64,000 nucleotides of DNA from Sternotherus odoratus (GCA_032164245.1 JAVMKO010000006.1:33568319-33632318), one strand, 5' to 3'. Counted from the stretch's first letter, positions 47,721-58,789 are shown. Made by a program: numbers and translations. The notes: a model not told the origin generated them from the sequence alone.

Positions 47721-50700
47721 TCCCATGGGAATAAAAATTGCTATTTAGTGGTGATATGGGACAGGCTGCTGAACAATCAATATAGCTGGTAAATATAAAG
47801 GTTGACCCCACATACAAAGTGAACCCACAGCTTCAGGGAAGATGCTGATCACCTATAATTTCAGGAGTGGTGAAGATGTGAAATAAAAAGGGTGAGGAGA
47901 GGTTACGTCTCTGGAAACAGAACCTGGCAGAAACTCTTCTCACTCTGGGCTCTGAAGATCAGAGTCTAGACACAGAAGACTGGATTCTCCTATGTGCCCA
48001 GCACCTGTATAAATCTGCTCCCACTGAAATCAACAAATCAAACTTTCGTAGAGCTCAGTGGAAGCAGTTAGGTCAATGCTGAGCACTTTTGAATATCCAC
48101 CCAGAGAGTTTGCACTCCGTCGCCTCACTGTTTTGGGACAGATCCTTTTTGAGTGGAATTGATCAGAGAGACACGTCACTTGCCCACCCTCACTTATTCA
48201 CTCCTCAAAATCAAACACACTGCACAAGAGTTTAGCTCAAAAAAGTGTTTATTCCAAATGCTTTTATATGCCCAAAATAGTGGCATGGAGCCCAACAGCT
48301 GTCTGGGCCCTCAGCCTTTCAGGGTGGGAGAAATTGCACCCGCAGCCACTTCACAAACAGATTGTTAAATCAGCACCAGACGTACACTGCAGAAAGTGTA
48401 GCATTGAAAGGAAGGGCAGGTGAGATACAACCACTATTCATGCAGGCCACAGGAATAGTTGGCACATACTCTCAAGTCTTGGCTACTGCACATCACTGTC
48501 CTGGGGGCTGTTGGGACATTTGTCCAAAGGCAGGAGAACGGGCCTTGTGTTTCCTCACTTCCTTGGTTGTTTCTATCCCAGGGCATGCTGGCAGGGAGCC
48601 TCGGGTGTTCAGCACCTTCCCATGGGACACTGAGCAGGGATGGCCCATGAGGATGAGGTAAGCGTTACCTCAAAAAATCACGTTCCTGCAATGACAGGAC
48701 GAGGGCACTGGTGGCCCTTCTCACTTGCTTCTTCTGGGGTTTGATTTTCCTTTGATGCAGTTCAGAGCAGGATGCCTGCTAGTGTCACTAAGGGTGACTC
48801 GATCCCTGCATTCAGGCAGCACCAGAGTTGGCACACTAGTAGGGACAGCGCTAGGGCTTATGTTATAGGAATGGCTAGTGAGCTGAAAATAGAAGCTATA
48901 GCAGAAAAGGAAGGGGTGGGGAGATGTATTGGCAGCTACAGCCCTGGCAGGACACAACTGCTCTGGGCACCAGCAGAAGGAAAGGTGACCACTCATTTGG
49001 ATCCACGCTCTATTGGCCAGTGTAATGGTTCTGCTCCTAGGGGAGGGTAAACAGTTCATGTCACTTGAGCGACTCCCATTTTGTGAGCCAGGAGCAGAGA
49101 TAGCTGGCTCTAAAGAGAGCTTTAGCCAGCTGTCCTCAGTCAGGGGGATGGGCTGGCAGCCGCTGGCCTATAGAAGGGGCCTAGGAGAGTTACTAGCCAT
49201 CCCGGACACCAAACTGAACAAGCTGAATATTTTAAAAAGATACTTAATAGAAACCCCCAATTTGGAAGAAAGGTTTTCTGGGCAATGAGATGACAGCTGG
49301 GAAGAATCCAAAGGGGGGATTTTTATAAAGGCAAAAGGAATTTTCTTGAGGCCTGAAAACTATACTGTATGACAGTGAGAGACACACACTATTCCCACTT
49401 TTGGTATCCTGGCTACAGGCCTAATAGGCACAGTTGCAGGCTCTTAGGGACCACTGCAACTTCCAGGGGAAATGGCCAGATTAATGTGCCCCATTTAAAG
49501 CATAGTGGGGCAGAGTGAAGACCAGACTTCAGTGACTGTGTATAACATAAACCTTGTTCTTGTAGCAAGGGTATTTCAAGGGCCTTCCTCTCTCGTCCCA
49601 GGACACAAATAACTCCCACCAGTTACTGAAGGATTTATTTTGATCCCTGTCCTCCTGCAGCAGAGTAAAACACTCCCTGCAAACTAGAACACCTAACTGA
49701 TGAGCTGTAGGGAAGGGTTTGGTTTCAGGTGGAGCTGCTGCTTTGAGGTGTCACAGATCTTGAAGGCTTGGGGGAGATGGCACTATCGGAATTTCCAAAA
49801 CTGCCTAGCAACAACACTGGTGGGAAGGAGGGGCATTTCAGGGGGATGGAGGGACCTAAATGGTCAACTGTTAGCTTGGTGGAGAATGTAATATACCAGC
49901 TGGCATGCATGCATGTGCATAGGAGGATCTTATACAACATGTGGGCAACCTAGCAGATAGGGTCCACTTGCATTAGAGTCCTCTATAGGAATGTACATCT
50001 TTTGTGTCAGCATGTGAGATTAGTTTTCCCTGGTAGTGAATGCCTTCCTATAAAGAGACATGCCATAGCACTACTGACAAGCCAACAGAAATTATCATGC
50101 AACTCAAGTGGTTTGGGCCTATGCTTTGGGAGTAGTAGCTGTAATTGTTCCCAGGCCGCATCCATGTGGTTGAGCTGGTGATCTTAAAGTCTTAAAGTGG
50201 TCTTTTGGCTGCTGGAAGTCTGGCCTGGATAAGAAGTCATTCATTCAAGGTGCTAGAAATCACTTTAATTGGATGCCTCAAAAAGCACCTTCAGTCATTC
50301 TCTCCAACTCTTCCATTGCGAGGCCCACTTCATAAGAGGAATGCTGTCTTTGACCTGTCCTCACCTCTGCAAGCCCTCATCCCCTTTCCCCTGCCACTAC
50401 TTGGTCTTCAAAATGTTTAGTTTTGTGGAGTCCCAAGAAGAACCCTGTGGACAACTGGTGGCATGCAGAGCACAACTGAGAACCCTCGACTCCAGAGCGA
50501 GGCTAGACACTTTAAATATTCTTAGTATCAATAAGTGGCTCTGTAGTAAAAGCATATGAGGAGCCCAACATCTTTACATTGCTGGGGACACAGTATCCTA
50601 GGGGAATATAACTATAGGAAAGATTCATTGGCAACCACTGATCACCTCCACTCAGACACAACACAGTCAGGAGGTTACAAACATGGCAATTACATGGTGA

Positions 50701-50832
50701 TGGCAGTGAATGACATCACAATGAAAGCAAACCAATGAGATGGCCTGTAAAGCTGGTGAGCGGTGGAGCAGGGGGCAGCGAAGAGATAAGGGGGACTGCC
50801 CGAGAGGGGAATGCCTCTAAAGTGAGTTGTAC

Positions 50833-51006
50833 CTTCACATCCGCGCTCAATTTGCCCACTGCGGTGGAGAGCGTCATTGATTAGATCAGGCAGGCGCCCA
50901 TTCAAGTCCACTGATGCTAGGCAGCCCTGAAACCCATCACGTGAAGCCACTAGCTTCGGGACATTGCTGTACATGCCTTGAGCCAGGCCAGCAATGTAGA
51001 GATCAC
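50833..51006 (-). CDS. NRXN3: NRXN3 coding exon D: end of LNS5, 174 nt
   Basis: The exon encodes [19 protein letters not shown], then [19 protein letters not shown] and [17 protein letters not shown]. The Cys in QGCLAS and the Cys in RGCE are the C-terminal disulphide pair typical of LNS domains. The acceptor is preceded by a strong pyrimidine tract and ends CTCCAG (AG complementary to 51007-51008). The donor is GTACAA (GT complementary to 50831-50832), which is weak at +3 to +6 and opens the longest complete intron in the window, 22.9 kb. Both borders are phase 1, so the exon is symmetric. The next codon, Gly, is completed by exon E. Confidence 0.95.
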
Positions 51007-51808
51007 CTGGAGATAAACAGGGTAAAAAGACAAAAGCAAAAGGAAGTAAAATAAACCCATCTTCCAGAGTTGCATTTACCTTATATTCATTAAATGAACT
51101 GCACTGCCAGTGAAAGAAGGGTAGCCAGAGCTGTGCATGGTGTGATCCCAAACCCAGCGTGGCTAACCCACCTCAGTGTACACACAGCATCCCGTCATGG
51201 ACCCTCACACATCCCTGCCAACGTATCCAGACCCTGACCCAAAGCATCATCTGCCACTCCTGTCCTGGGCCCTCACACAACTCTGTAAATGAACATCAAC
51301 TTCAACCAGCTGTACTACGTATTGTTAGACTTGTCCCCTTACACAATTCCATCAATGCCCTTTTGATTCTGATCACCCGCCTTTCCCACCCTAGCTTTAC
51401 TAATGTGCTTCCATATTGACAGATGCCACCCTATTATCAATCCTGTGCTCAGTCCTGACTGTCTATGCATCTTGCCACTCTAGTTCTGCAATGCTGTACC
51501 TGATCTAGAATAATAGATGAATGCAAGAGAGGCCTGTCCTAACCAAAGAATGAGAATTGTGCGTAAGGAGTAATTCTATGGTGTGAGCATGCATGAAAAA
51601 ACAAATCTCTGAAGGAGCAAAACCAGCTAAGTATGGTGCTTAGAGAACTTGCCAATAGAGCAATTGCAGAATGAAATTCAAAGAACCCCACAACACATTC
51701 CAGACCTTCCATCCCTTCGTGCATGGTTATGCAGTTTCTTCTTGGCTACTGCTCTCTCCCCCACCACTTGCAGGCCCAAAGGAGCACTGGCATCCTTCTG
51801 AGATTTAC
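51007..51808 (-). other. NRXN3: Intron between exons C and D, 802 bp, phase 1
   Basis: The donor is GTAAAT and the acceptor CTCCAG. Plus-strand C/A-rich sequence from 51160 to 51480 carries loosely recurring 'cactcc/cctcacac' motifs. No transposon or RNA gene was recognised. Confidence 0.85.
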
Positions 51809-51999
51809 CTTTAAGGTCAAGGTTTTTGGCACCGTTGATAACCTGAGTAACAACCCTGGTGTCCACTTTTAAGCTGTGGGTGTTACTGTTGTCTCGAGTG
51901 ATGACCACGTTGTGCCACTGGTTGTCATTGAGAGGCCGGTCGCTGTTGCCCTTGATGACGTTAGGACCATTTCCAAGGTCAAACACATAGTGTATATAC
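51809..51999 (-). CDS. NRXN3: NRXN3 coding exon C: middle of LNS5, 191 nt
   Basis: The exon contributes 63 whole codons to LNS5, reading [17 protein letters not shown], then the [17 protein letters not shown] strand and [18 protein letters not shown]. The acceptor is TTTGCAG, AG complementary to 52000-52001; the donor is GTAAAT, a moderate site, with its GT complementary to 51807-51808. It enters in phase 2 (one base finishing the Gly codon from exon B) and leaves in phase 1. The intron separating it from exon B is only 343 bp and that separating it from exon D is 802 bp, so exons B to D form a compact cluster. LNDNQWHN is the LNS family motif matching LNDNEWH in exon A, which supports the domain assignment. 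Confidence 0.95.
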
Positions 52000-52342
52000 C
52001 TGCAAACAACACGTGTCAGCTCAGATCATATGGAGACTCAGAGCTACTGTTGGTCATACTCCAAGCACAGCAAATAGACTCTTAGGCAAAATTTGGTGAA
52101 AGCTTTATGAGATAGGATCACAGTATCTAGATATGAGAAAGACTCCACCCCAGCATGAATAAGTGGCAGTCGGGAATAGAACCGCGGAGTCCCAGTCTTT
52201 TGCTTAACGACTACACTATATATCTCAGTAAAAGCAAATAGAAATTGACTAGTCAGGGGACTCTCTCTTTGTATAAACATTTTAAAAGGGATCAACAGCT
52301 TAGCAGAATGCCCTCGGGGACCACAGCACAAAGCTCACTCAC
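52000..52342 (-). other. NRXN3: Intron between exons B and C, 343 bp, phase 2
   Basis: This short intron has a GTGAGT donor and a TTTGCAG acceptor. About a quarter of it is a MIR-type SINE fragment at 52150-52235, described separately. Confidence 0.9.
52150..52235 (-). mobile_element. MIR SINE head inside the 343-bp intron
   Basis: On the minus strand the sequence reads TATAGTGTAGTCGTTAAGC then GGTTCTATTCCC and CTGCCAC, a MIR tRNA-like head with box A and box B. It lies in the same orientation as the neurexin transcript, between the exon B donor and exon C acceptor. Confidence 0.7.
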
Positions 52343-52724
52343 CCCTTGACCAGCTCAACTGCAATGAAATCGCTGCCATCACCGCTGTTGAAGAGGATGA
52401 AGCCATCAGCTGAGGTGGTCTTGAACTGGAAGAAAAGGTGCATGGAGGTGTAGGCTTGCAAGGTGGCGAGACTCAGGTAGCTGCTCTTGGTCTTGAAGGT
52501 GACTGGGTCAGCAATGATGTTGCGGAGGCCAAAGCGTGCTTTCAGCTCACAGTAGTCAATGTCGCCGTTCTTGCACAGGTCAATGTAGAGCAGCCCATTA
52601 AACATGAGACTCTGGAGGTGGCCGATGAAGCTAGAGGGGATGACGGAGATGTACCGCTTCTCTGTCATGATCCCCGTTTCAATGTTGTGGAACTCCAAGC
52701 GGGTGTGGTCACCAACCATTGTAC
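52343..52724 (-). CDS. NRXN3: NRXN3 coding exon B: end of LNS4 and start of LNS5, 382 nt
   Basis: The exon encodes the last part of LNS4 ([35 protein letters not shown], then the Cys pair in [17 protein letters not shown]) and the first part of LNS5 ([45 protein letters not shown], ending VELVKG). The acceptor is CATTCAG, with its AG complementary to 52725-52726; the donor is GTGAGT at 52337-52342. It starts in phase 1, completing the Gly codon begun by exon A, and ends in phase 2, completed by the first base of exon C. It therefore cannot be skipped alone without a frameshift, but exons B and C together total 573 nt, a multiple of three. No stop or frameshift is seen. Confidence 0.95.
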
Positions 52725-53569
52725 CTGAATGCCGCAAACAAGAGGAAAGATTTAGAACACCCAGCATGCTAGAGAATTGATAGACAAGTTAAGGAGCAAT
52801 TCACTTTCAGGTTTCCATATCAGTAAGGATAAAGTTATCATCTCGTAGGCAGCCTGCGTATGAAATGAGTTGGAGCGTTCAGTCTAATTCCTAGCAAACA
52901 AGTTTCCACACTACAAAAGCCATCAGCACTCCTGTGGCCAGTCTGAAATGTGGAGGACCGAGTGGGGCGTGGAGAGTGAACTCCCTTCTCCTTCCCTAAG
53001 GGTAGGCCCCTGGGTTGCTAAGACTTTCTGTCTTTCCATAATGACCCAAAGAACCTCATCATCACATCCCTGCAAACACAGAACCTAGAAAACCCCACTG
53101 AGTCAACTTCATTATCTTGGAGACCCCATGCTACAGAAATAGGGGACTCATATGTGCCAGGGTACCACATCCACTGAAACAAGAGGAGACCTTATCACTC
53201 CACCAGAGAGAGATGGGAGCCAGCAGATCCACCGAGCTGATTCACAGAGAGGATGAAAGAAGGTGGTAATTAGGAAAGGAGCAAGAGTAAGATTTCATTT
53301 AGCTTTCAGGGGAGTCACTTAAACGTATTATTTGCTGAGCTCTCACAGCATGCTCAGTCTTGGAGAGACCAGGTCCCTCCCTCAGAGACTTGTAGTTCAG
53401 GAGTCCATCACTGCTCTGTGCTAGGTGCCCTCAGCTCCAACCAAAAATAACCAGAGTTGAAAGCACTTAGCAGCTTGCCAGATCAGGCCTGCTGAAAAAA
53501 CCAAACAATTCAGATACACTTTTGAAATAAGTTGTTGGCTCCTAGTTTGATGATTGATGAAATAAGGTT

Positions 53570-53600
53570 AAAAAAAAAAAAGGAGAGAGAGAGAGAGAGA
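53570..53600. repeat. A12-(GA)n tract
   Basis: Twelve A are followed by about nine GA units. On the transcribed strand this is a long pyrimidine run in the A-B intron, about 850 bp upstream of the exon B acceptor. Confidence 0.85.
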
Positions 53601-54307
53601 AAATGAATGAGAAACACGGACACAGTCATAAAATGATAATGTGTTAAAAATTCACTCTGCAGCTCCACACAAGGAAAATGGCCTCTCCCGCTGTCTGATG
53701 TTATTCTGGTTGTTGCTTAGCTTTGCTCTGCTCAGCAGCATGGTAGGGGGTTAACGCATGAGCAGGCAACAGATAAGACAGGCTCGTTAACTTCAAATAC
53801 CAAATTACTGCATGGCCTGGGCTCTACATGTCTTGGTGATGAATTTTCATTATTCAGTATAACAAAATATCTAGTTATATGACCTTAAAGCATATTGAGT
53901 TAATTACATATACATATTGTACTTCTAGATCAGGATAGATATGGCACTCATTTATATAGTATACACAAAAAAACAATGTTCAAAGAATGTTATTAAGGTT
54001 GCAAAGCCAAGCACTCATAAGTTAGGAAATGCAAAAGCTAAGGTTGCCTGTCCACCTTAATTCAGCCCCCGTGTGTAAATAAAGGTAGTATTATAATGCA
54101 TATATTATTTTTCCCCAGGACCTCTATCCCATTCAGTGTACACCATGGATAGTGCTCAGTTAACAGCTATTCAATATTTTGTTTTCTCCTCATTGTTCAG
54201 TGTGTGGCCCTCATTCTTATTTGCAGCACACTATTGAAATTCTGCTCTGAAGACAAAATTACTACATTTCCTCATGGGCTTTTCTGAAGTATTCGAGAGT
54301 TTCACAG

Positions 54308-54385
54308 CTCCCTGTGAGGTGAGAAGGTGGTAGTACCTCCACATTACAGATGGGTAGCTGAGACAGAGAGTAAGATCAGAAGTAA
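54308..54385 (-). mobile_element. MIR SINE fragment
   Basis: 'ccctgtgaggtgagaaggtg' and 'acattacagatgggtagctg' with 'agacagagag' match the reversed MIR core. Confidence 0.55.
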
Positions 54386-54647
54386 CCACTAATTTTGTAT
54401 ACCCAGGTTAGGATGCCTAGGAATTGATTTTTCCATTTAGCATTATATAGCACTTTATATAGTCAAGCACCTCTCCAATGAACTTCAGTTGCCATTCTGA
54501 GTGCTCAGACACCAGGCTCTTATGTTTGGCACCGAGAAAGTGAGGAACACAATCAGTGACAACCTGTTAAAAGTTGGGTTTAAATTATTTGACTAGCAAC
54601 CTAGAAACTCTCTGTCAGCGGCAAATATAGGATCCACATCACCAGGG

Positions 54648-55166
54648 CAGGGCTGGCGACAGAAATTTGGGGCCCCCCTACTTTGATAGTTTGGGGGCCC
54701 CCCCAGCCCAGCCGGGGCCCCCCCAGCCCAGCCGACAGCGGATGGGGCCTCCCCAGCCCAGCCGCCCCCCCCCCAGCCCACAGCGGCTGGGCCCCCCCCC
54801 CAGCCCAGCCCAGCCGGCGCTCCCCTCCCCCCAGCCCAGCCGACAGCAGATGGGGCCCCCCCCCCCCCCAGCCCAGCCGCCCCCCCCCCCCCCCAGCCCA
54901 GCCGGTGCTCCCCCCCCCCCTTCCCCGGGGAGCGAGAGCTGAGTGAGCCGCCCTTTCTTCCCTCCCCCCCCCCCCCCCCCGACAGCGCTGCTGCCGCCGG
55001 GCCGGGCTCTCAGCTCCTGCTGGGGCCAGGCTCCCTTGTCCGGGGGAGAGCCGCGCCGCCTCCCCGCCCCCTTCCCCGCTCTCCAGGTCCGGCGACAACG
55101 GGTACAGCTGTGTACCGGGGCCCCCGGTACAGCTGTAACCGTAGTACCCCCCTGTCGCCGGCCCTG
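54648..55166. mobile_element. G/C-rich non-autonomous hAT element with internal minisatellite
   Basis: Inverted ends are CAGGGCTGGCGACAG (54648) and, inverted, CAGGGCCGGCGACAG (ending 55166). Both are flanked by CACCAGGG (54640-54647 and 55167-55174), an exact 8-bp target duplication. From about 54690 to 54915 the interior is a degenerate tandem array of a 'ccccagcccagccgacagc' unit. Long frames on both strands (Pro/Ser- or Gly-rich) are by-products of this composition, not genes. On the neurexin RNA the array is G-rich. Confidence 0.9.
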
Positions 55167-55404
55167 CACCAGGGTACCATTCAATGGGCATACTCATGAG
55201 ACCCATCTTTTCCTGTTACTACACATCTCCCAACTTCTGCAATAAACAATGCAGGTGGCCTACATAAAATAGCCTCCTTTTCTACACAATCCTGTTTCAT
55301 TCTCCTAGCAGGTCCATCCTGCTCACTACTTAGACCGGTGTCCTGTAGAAAACAATAGCATCTGATCATGTAGTTCAAGACTAACATAAAGCATAGGCCA
55401 AAAA

Positions 55405-55418
55405 GGGGGGGGGGGGGG
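55405..55418. repeat. G14 homopolymer
   Basis: Fourteen G on the plus strand, C14 in the neurexin transcript. Length uncertain if derived from error-prone reads. Confidence 0.8.
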
Positions 55419-56790
55419 CGGCACAACTTAAGGCTGCATAAGACACCATAGTTCTGGCGTTTCCTAACTTTCAAGTGTTTAACTTCACAACTACAACACG
55501 TTCTTAACATGACTATTTGGATATATATTTTTTTCACAAAACCAATCGGTTTTATGAAAAATACACTTTTAAGTGGCCATTTTCTTTGAGCACCTTTCTT
55601 AGCTGTATGAGGAAAGTGCCACCTAGTGGCTGTTACTGAAAATTACTTCCAGAATTCCTCTAATACAAGAGAACTGTTGTTATGCTCTCTAGCACAGAGG
55701 CAAAGTCAAAAATTCACTCTAAGGCTGAAAAGTTGCTTCTTAAGCAAAATAACTTGCGTTCAGTGTCACAGTGGGCACCTTTGCTAGTTCCAGGAAGGAG
55801 CAGATGGGGCTTCCTCACGTCTCTGGGCATCTCCTCTCCATTTCTCACCACACCACCGAGTGGACATTTACCACCAATGATTTAGCGTGCACACATGAGC
55901 AAGTACTTTGGAAGCACCCCTAGGTCCACCTGTTAAGCCAGCAGGATGCCTGGGTCGTTTCAAACCCTATTACCCAACTCTTGTTTTTTTTCTGAAGTTT
56001 TTAAGCTGTCACGTTGCTTACAACCAGGTCCTGTTCAGATGGCAGAAGCCCCCTCTATTAAAAAAAGAAAAAGACTTAAGTAACCCCCAGAGCTTCCTAT
56101 GAGGAGGTCCCATGGAATTTGGAAGAGAGGTTTCTAGAGCACAACTGAACAGGATGAGTTGCCAGGGGGCAAATGCAACCTTAATGAGCTGCTTCTATGC
56201 TGCTTCTCCTCAAGTTACTAACTCGAGTGATTTCACCACCAGCCTCTCGAGATAGCAAGTATTTCTCATAAAACTCCATCTCCCAGAGTCATGCCATTAT
56301 GTGGGAATCTCAGCTTTCATTTAGAAAAATTAAAATATGTTTCTAGAGCCCATGGTTGTAAAGGAGCAGATGAAAAAAAATGAACCTTAATGTCTCAAAG
56401 ACCACAAAACCAAAGAACCCATTTTTAAAAAAACTGCATTATTTTAAGCCTACTGGGGTGTGTGTGCGCGGGGGTCTAACATTTTTGAACATTTGGGGTT
56501 GGTGATGTGGATCTCTTCTTATTCCTCCCTTGCATACCACATGCAGGCACATAACCAAGAGCAAATCAACACACTCTCTAACATCTCTATGGCTTCCTTC
56601 TTGCTTTTTGGGTGAGTTGAAGCCCTTGTGCATTCTCTTTGCTGTGTCTCCATTCCCAGGGTCCATTCTAGGCCACTGTTGCCAGAATTGCTTGGGAACA
56701 AAACCCCTCATAACTGGATTCTCAACACAGTGTTTGCTCGTTGAGAGGCCTTCACAGAAAGGTGGAGGAGAGAGAGACACACACAAAGAA

Positions 56791-57005
56791 GAAGGTTTAA
56801 GATTAGCAGCTGTGTTAGTCTGTATCCGTGTATAAAACAAGGAAGACTTTGTAGCACCTTAGAGACTAACCAGTTTATTTCAGCATAAGCTTTTGTGGGC
56901 TATAGTCCACTTCATCGATGAAGTGGGCTATAGCCCACAAGAGCTTATGCTGAAATAAACTGGTTAGTCTCTAAAGTGCTACAAAGTCGTCTTCGTTTTA
57001 TTTAC
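56791..57005. repeat. Inverted pair of Penelope-type 3' ends forming a palindrome
   Basis: Arms 56832-56916 and 56917-57001 are reverse complements with only a few mismatches and essentially no spacer; the centre is CATCGATG at 56913-56920. Each arm contains 'gttagtctctaa' and 'gtgctacaaagtc'-type words of sauropsid Penelope-like 3' ends. The left side alone continues with 'gcagctgtgttagtctgtat', the tail. The arrangement is two element ends head to head. It ends 85 bp from exon A, within the intron. Confidence 0.88.
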
Positions 57006-57086
57006 AAAGAAGAAGGGTGCATGTGTATGCTGAAAAGAAGCTGAGAACAAAGGGAGACAGTAGAGATACCAATACATTGCACTCAC

Positions 57087-57206
57087 CCTCTGCTACATCA
57101 TCATCGACTGTTAGTTTGAGGCTCTTTCCTCGCCGTACCACCCGGACCGTGTGCCACTCGTTGTCATTAAGTTTCTGCCCAGCATACAGAGTTTCAGGTC
57201 CTTTGC
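57087..57206 (-). CDS. NRXN3: NRXN3 coding exon A: LNS4, 120 nt
   Basis: This is the most 5' exon in the window. It encodes about 40 residues of LNS4, from [18 protein letters not shown] through [12 protein letters not shown] to VDDDVAEG. The acceptor is a CCCCAG ending at 57207 after a pyrimidine-rich stretch; the donor is a consensus GTGAGT at 57081-57086. The exon starts with the last two bases of a Gly codon and ends with the first base of another Gly codon, so both borders are phase 1 and the exon could be skipped without a frameshift. The LNDNEWHTV motif is the classic LNS/laminin-G strand seen again in LNS5 (exon C). Neurexin splice site 3 lies in LNS4; whether this exon borders it cannot be decided here. 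A long palindrome begins 85 nt downstream of the donor. Confidence 0.93.
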
Positions 57207-57841
57207 CTGGGGATGGTGATAAGTACAAGAGTTAAAGACACATCCTACTACATGGCAGTGCTTGCCTGATTAGGAGAGTTACCAAAATCACCCTGGTGTG
57301 ATACTGACAGCAACTCAGAGCATGGCAAAAGAACCAGTTCTAAGAGCCAAACCCAAGCTTCTATCCCTTTCCACCCAAATTGGCTCAAGATCATTACCCC
57401 CTACAGCCTAAGAAGTGTGTTCTCCCTCACATCCCAGAAGGCACATGAATAGAAAGGTAGGCGGAGGGCTAAACACCTTCCTGTCTCTCCGGAACTCATC
57501 ATTGCCAATATAACTTCATATAGCATATCACAATGCTAGAGGAACACGCTGATGGAGGGAATAACTCTGGAGTGAGACCAGTACTGAGCTGGAATTCTGC
57601 TTTATTAAGTCTTTATACTATAGTTAGAAGAACAGCAACATGCCACTAGATGCTAGAGATTCCACAAAACTGTTTCTCCTGGGCACTGGACCTCCTGATG
57701 CTTAGCATAATACACACCAGGCTGGTTTCGGCCTACAGTCTCCAACCATGACAAAGCACTCACCAACTTGACTGATTGCCAGAGAACTATAAAGCAAACA
57801 GCTTAGCTGCAAATACTCCCAGCATTCTCGGCCCTCTCCAT

Positions 57842-57857
57842 CCCCCCCCCCCCCCCC
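57842..57857. repeat. C16 homopolymer
   Basis: Sixteen C on the plus strand, a G16 run in the neurexin transcript. Confidence 0.8.
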
Positions 57858-58139
57858 GATTAGGGCTTTTCCATTTGGAGATTTTCTCCCATTGAAAGAA
57901 AATGAGAACAATTCTCCTTGCAAACAATGCTCCTGAAGGGAAACCAGTCATCTTCACCCCCCTCCTCCACCACATGCCGATGTCCAGCTTTATTCCCCAC
58001 TAATTACACTGGGCAGCCAAACCTTGGAAATGCTCATTGCTTCCAATTCTAGAACTGTGACACCACGTGAGTATCAGTCAGTGAGTGAAGATCAAATAGT
58101 GGATTGTGCTAAATTCAAAGTGTACATGCGAGTTGCAGC

Positions 58140-58340
58140 TTAGCACTGAGTTGCTGTGGCACAGGTGTGTGTGGGAAGCTCACAACTAGTACAGCAGAGG
58201 GTGTTGTATGTCAGTATTAAGAAGCATTGACAGAGCTGTGGCGGGGGACCCCAGGAATGAATAAGCAGGGTACACTGTGGGTCACAATTGATGTGCACTG
58301 GTAGAGCTGTGGTAGGGATTGTAACTGACATAGCAGGAGT
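58140..58340. repeat. Weak, imperfect tandem-like repeat
   Basis: Words such as 'gagctgtggcggggga' (58233) and 'gagctgtggtagggat' (58304), and 'gttgctgtgg' at 58150 and 58338, recur at uneven spacing. Probably a decayed minisatellite or part of an unrecognised repeat. Confidence 0.3.
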
Positions 58341-58789
58341 TGCTGTGGGTCAAGACTTTGTGGAAAATCCAGATCACTTGTCCATGTTATAGTCAATTGT
58401 AATAAAATTTGTTCCATCATGTTCAAAAACAGTAAAAATGGAGCAATGAAAAGCAAATCAGAACAAATAATGCACTGTGTCGTGCCTGGCGGAAAAGTCT
58501 GACTGTAATCAAATGCCTACTGCTAGCCAGTTTAGACCAAGATCAAAGGAAAAGCAGAGCTGCCACAGTCATTGGAGTAGCAATGCAGGTCATCTTTCTC
58601 CTCCCTTGGTTCTAAAGAAGGTGAGTTGATGACTATAGTATAACTCTAGGGAGAATTCCTCCTTGACAGGGGAACCACCCTATCTCTCCACAATTCCTAG
58701 CTTGTGACTATGCCATTCCTGAGTGACAAAGTCACATCAATGGCATGAAAATGAACTCCAAGTCCAGAGGGCAGGCAACTTACACATGA

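Larger units (their letters stand above)
27941..50832 (-). other. NRXN3: Intron between exons D and E, 22.9 kb, phase 1
   Basis: The intron is rich in transposon remnants, each listed separately: MIR 29090-29505, Penelope-like element 31651-33758 with an internal CR1, DIRS-like element 35097-37820 with an internal CR1, hAT 40341-40945, L2-like 41320-41585, CR1 45268-46440 with an internal MITE, a tRNA-like SINE 46985-47150 and MIR 47610-47720. Nothing could be identified in 27941-29090, 29505-30060, 30275-31567, 33760-35095, 37820-40330, 41590-45265, 46450-46980 and 47720-50832. Confidence 0.85.
52725..57086 (-). other. NRXN3: Intron between exons A and B, 4362 bp, phase 1
   Basis: It is bounded by the GTGAGT donor of exon A and the CATTCAG acceptor of exon B. 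From the 5' end of the transcript it contains the Penelope-derived palindrome (56791-57005), a G14 run (55405-55418), a G/C-rich hAT element (54648-55166), a MIR remnant (54308-54385) and an A12-(GA)n tract (53570-53600). The stretches 55419-56790 and 52725-53569 show nothing recognisable. Confidence 0.85.

Noticed and set aside
54593..55206. Long Gly-rich and Pro-rich open frames on both strands
   Set aside because: They follow directly from the tandem C/G-rich interior of the hAT element at 54648-55166; there is no domain, start context or splice signal.
57087..57206. Calling exon A the splice-site-3 cassette
   Set aside because: Splice site 3 does lie in LNS4, but the exact cassette cannot be placed without the upstream exons or transcripts.
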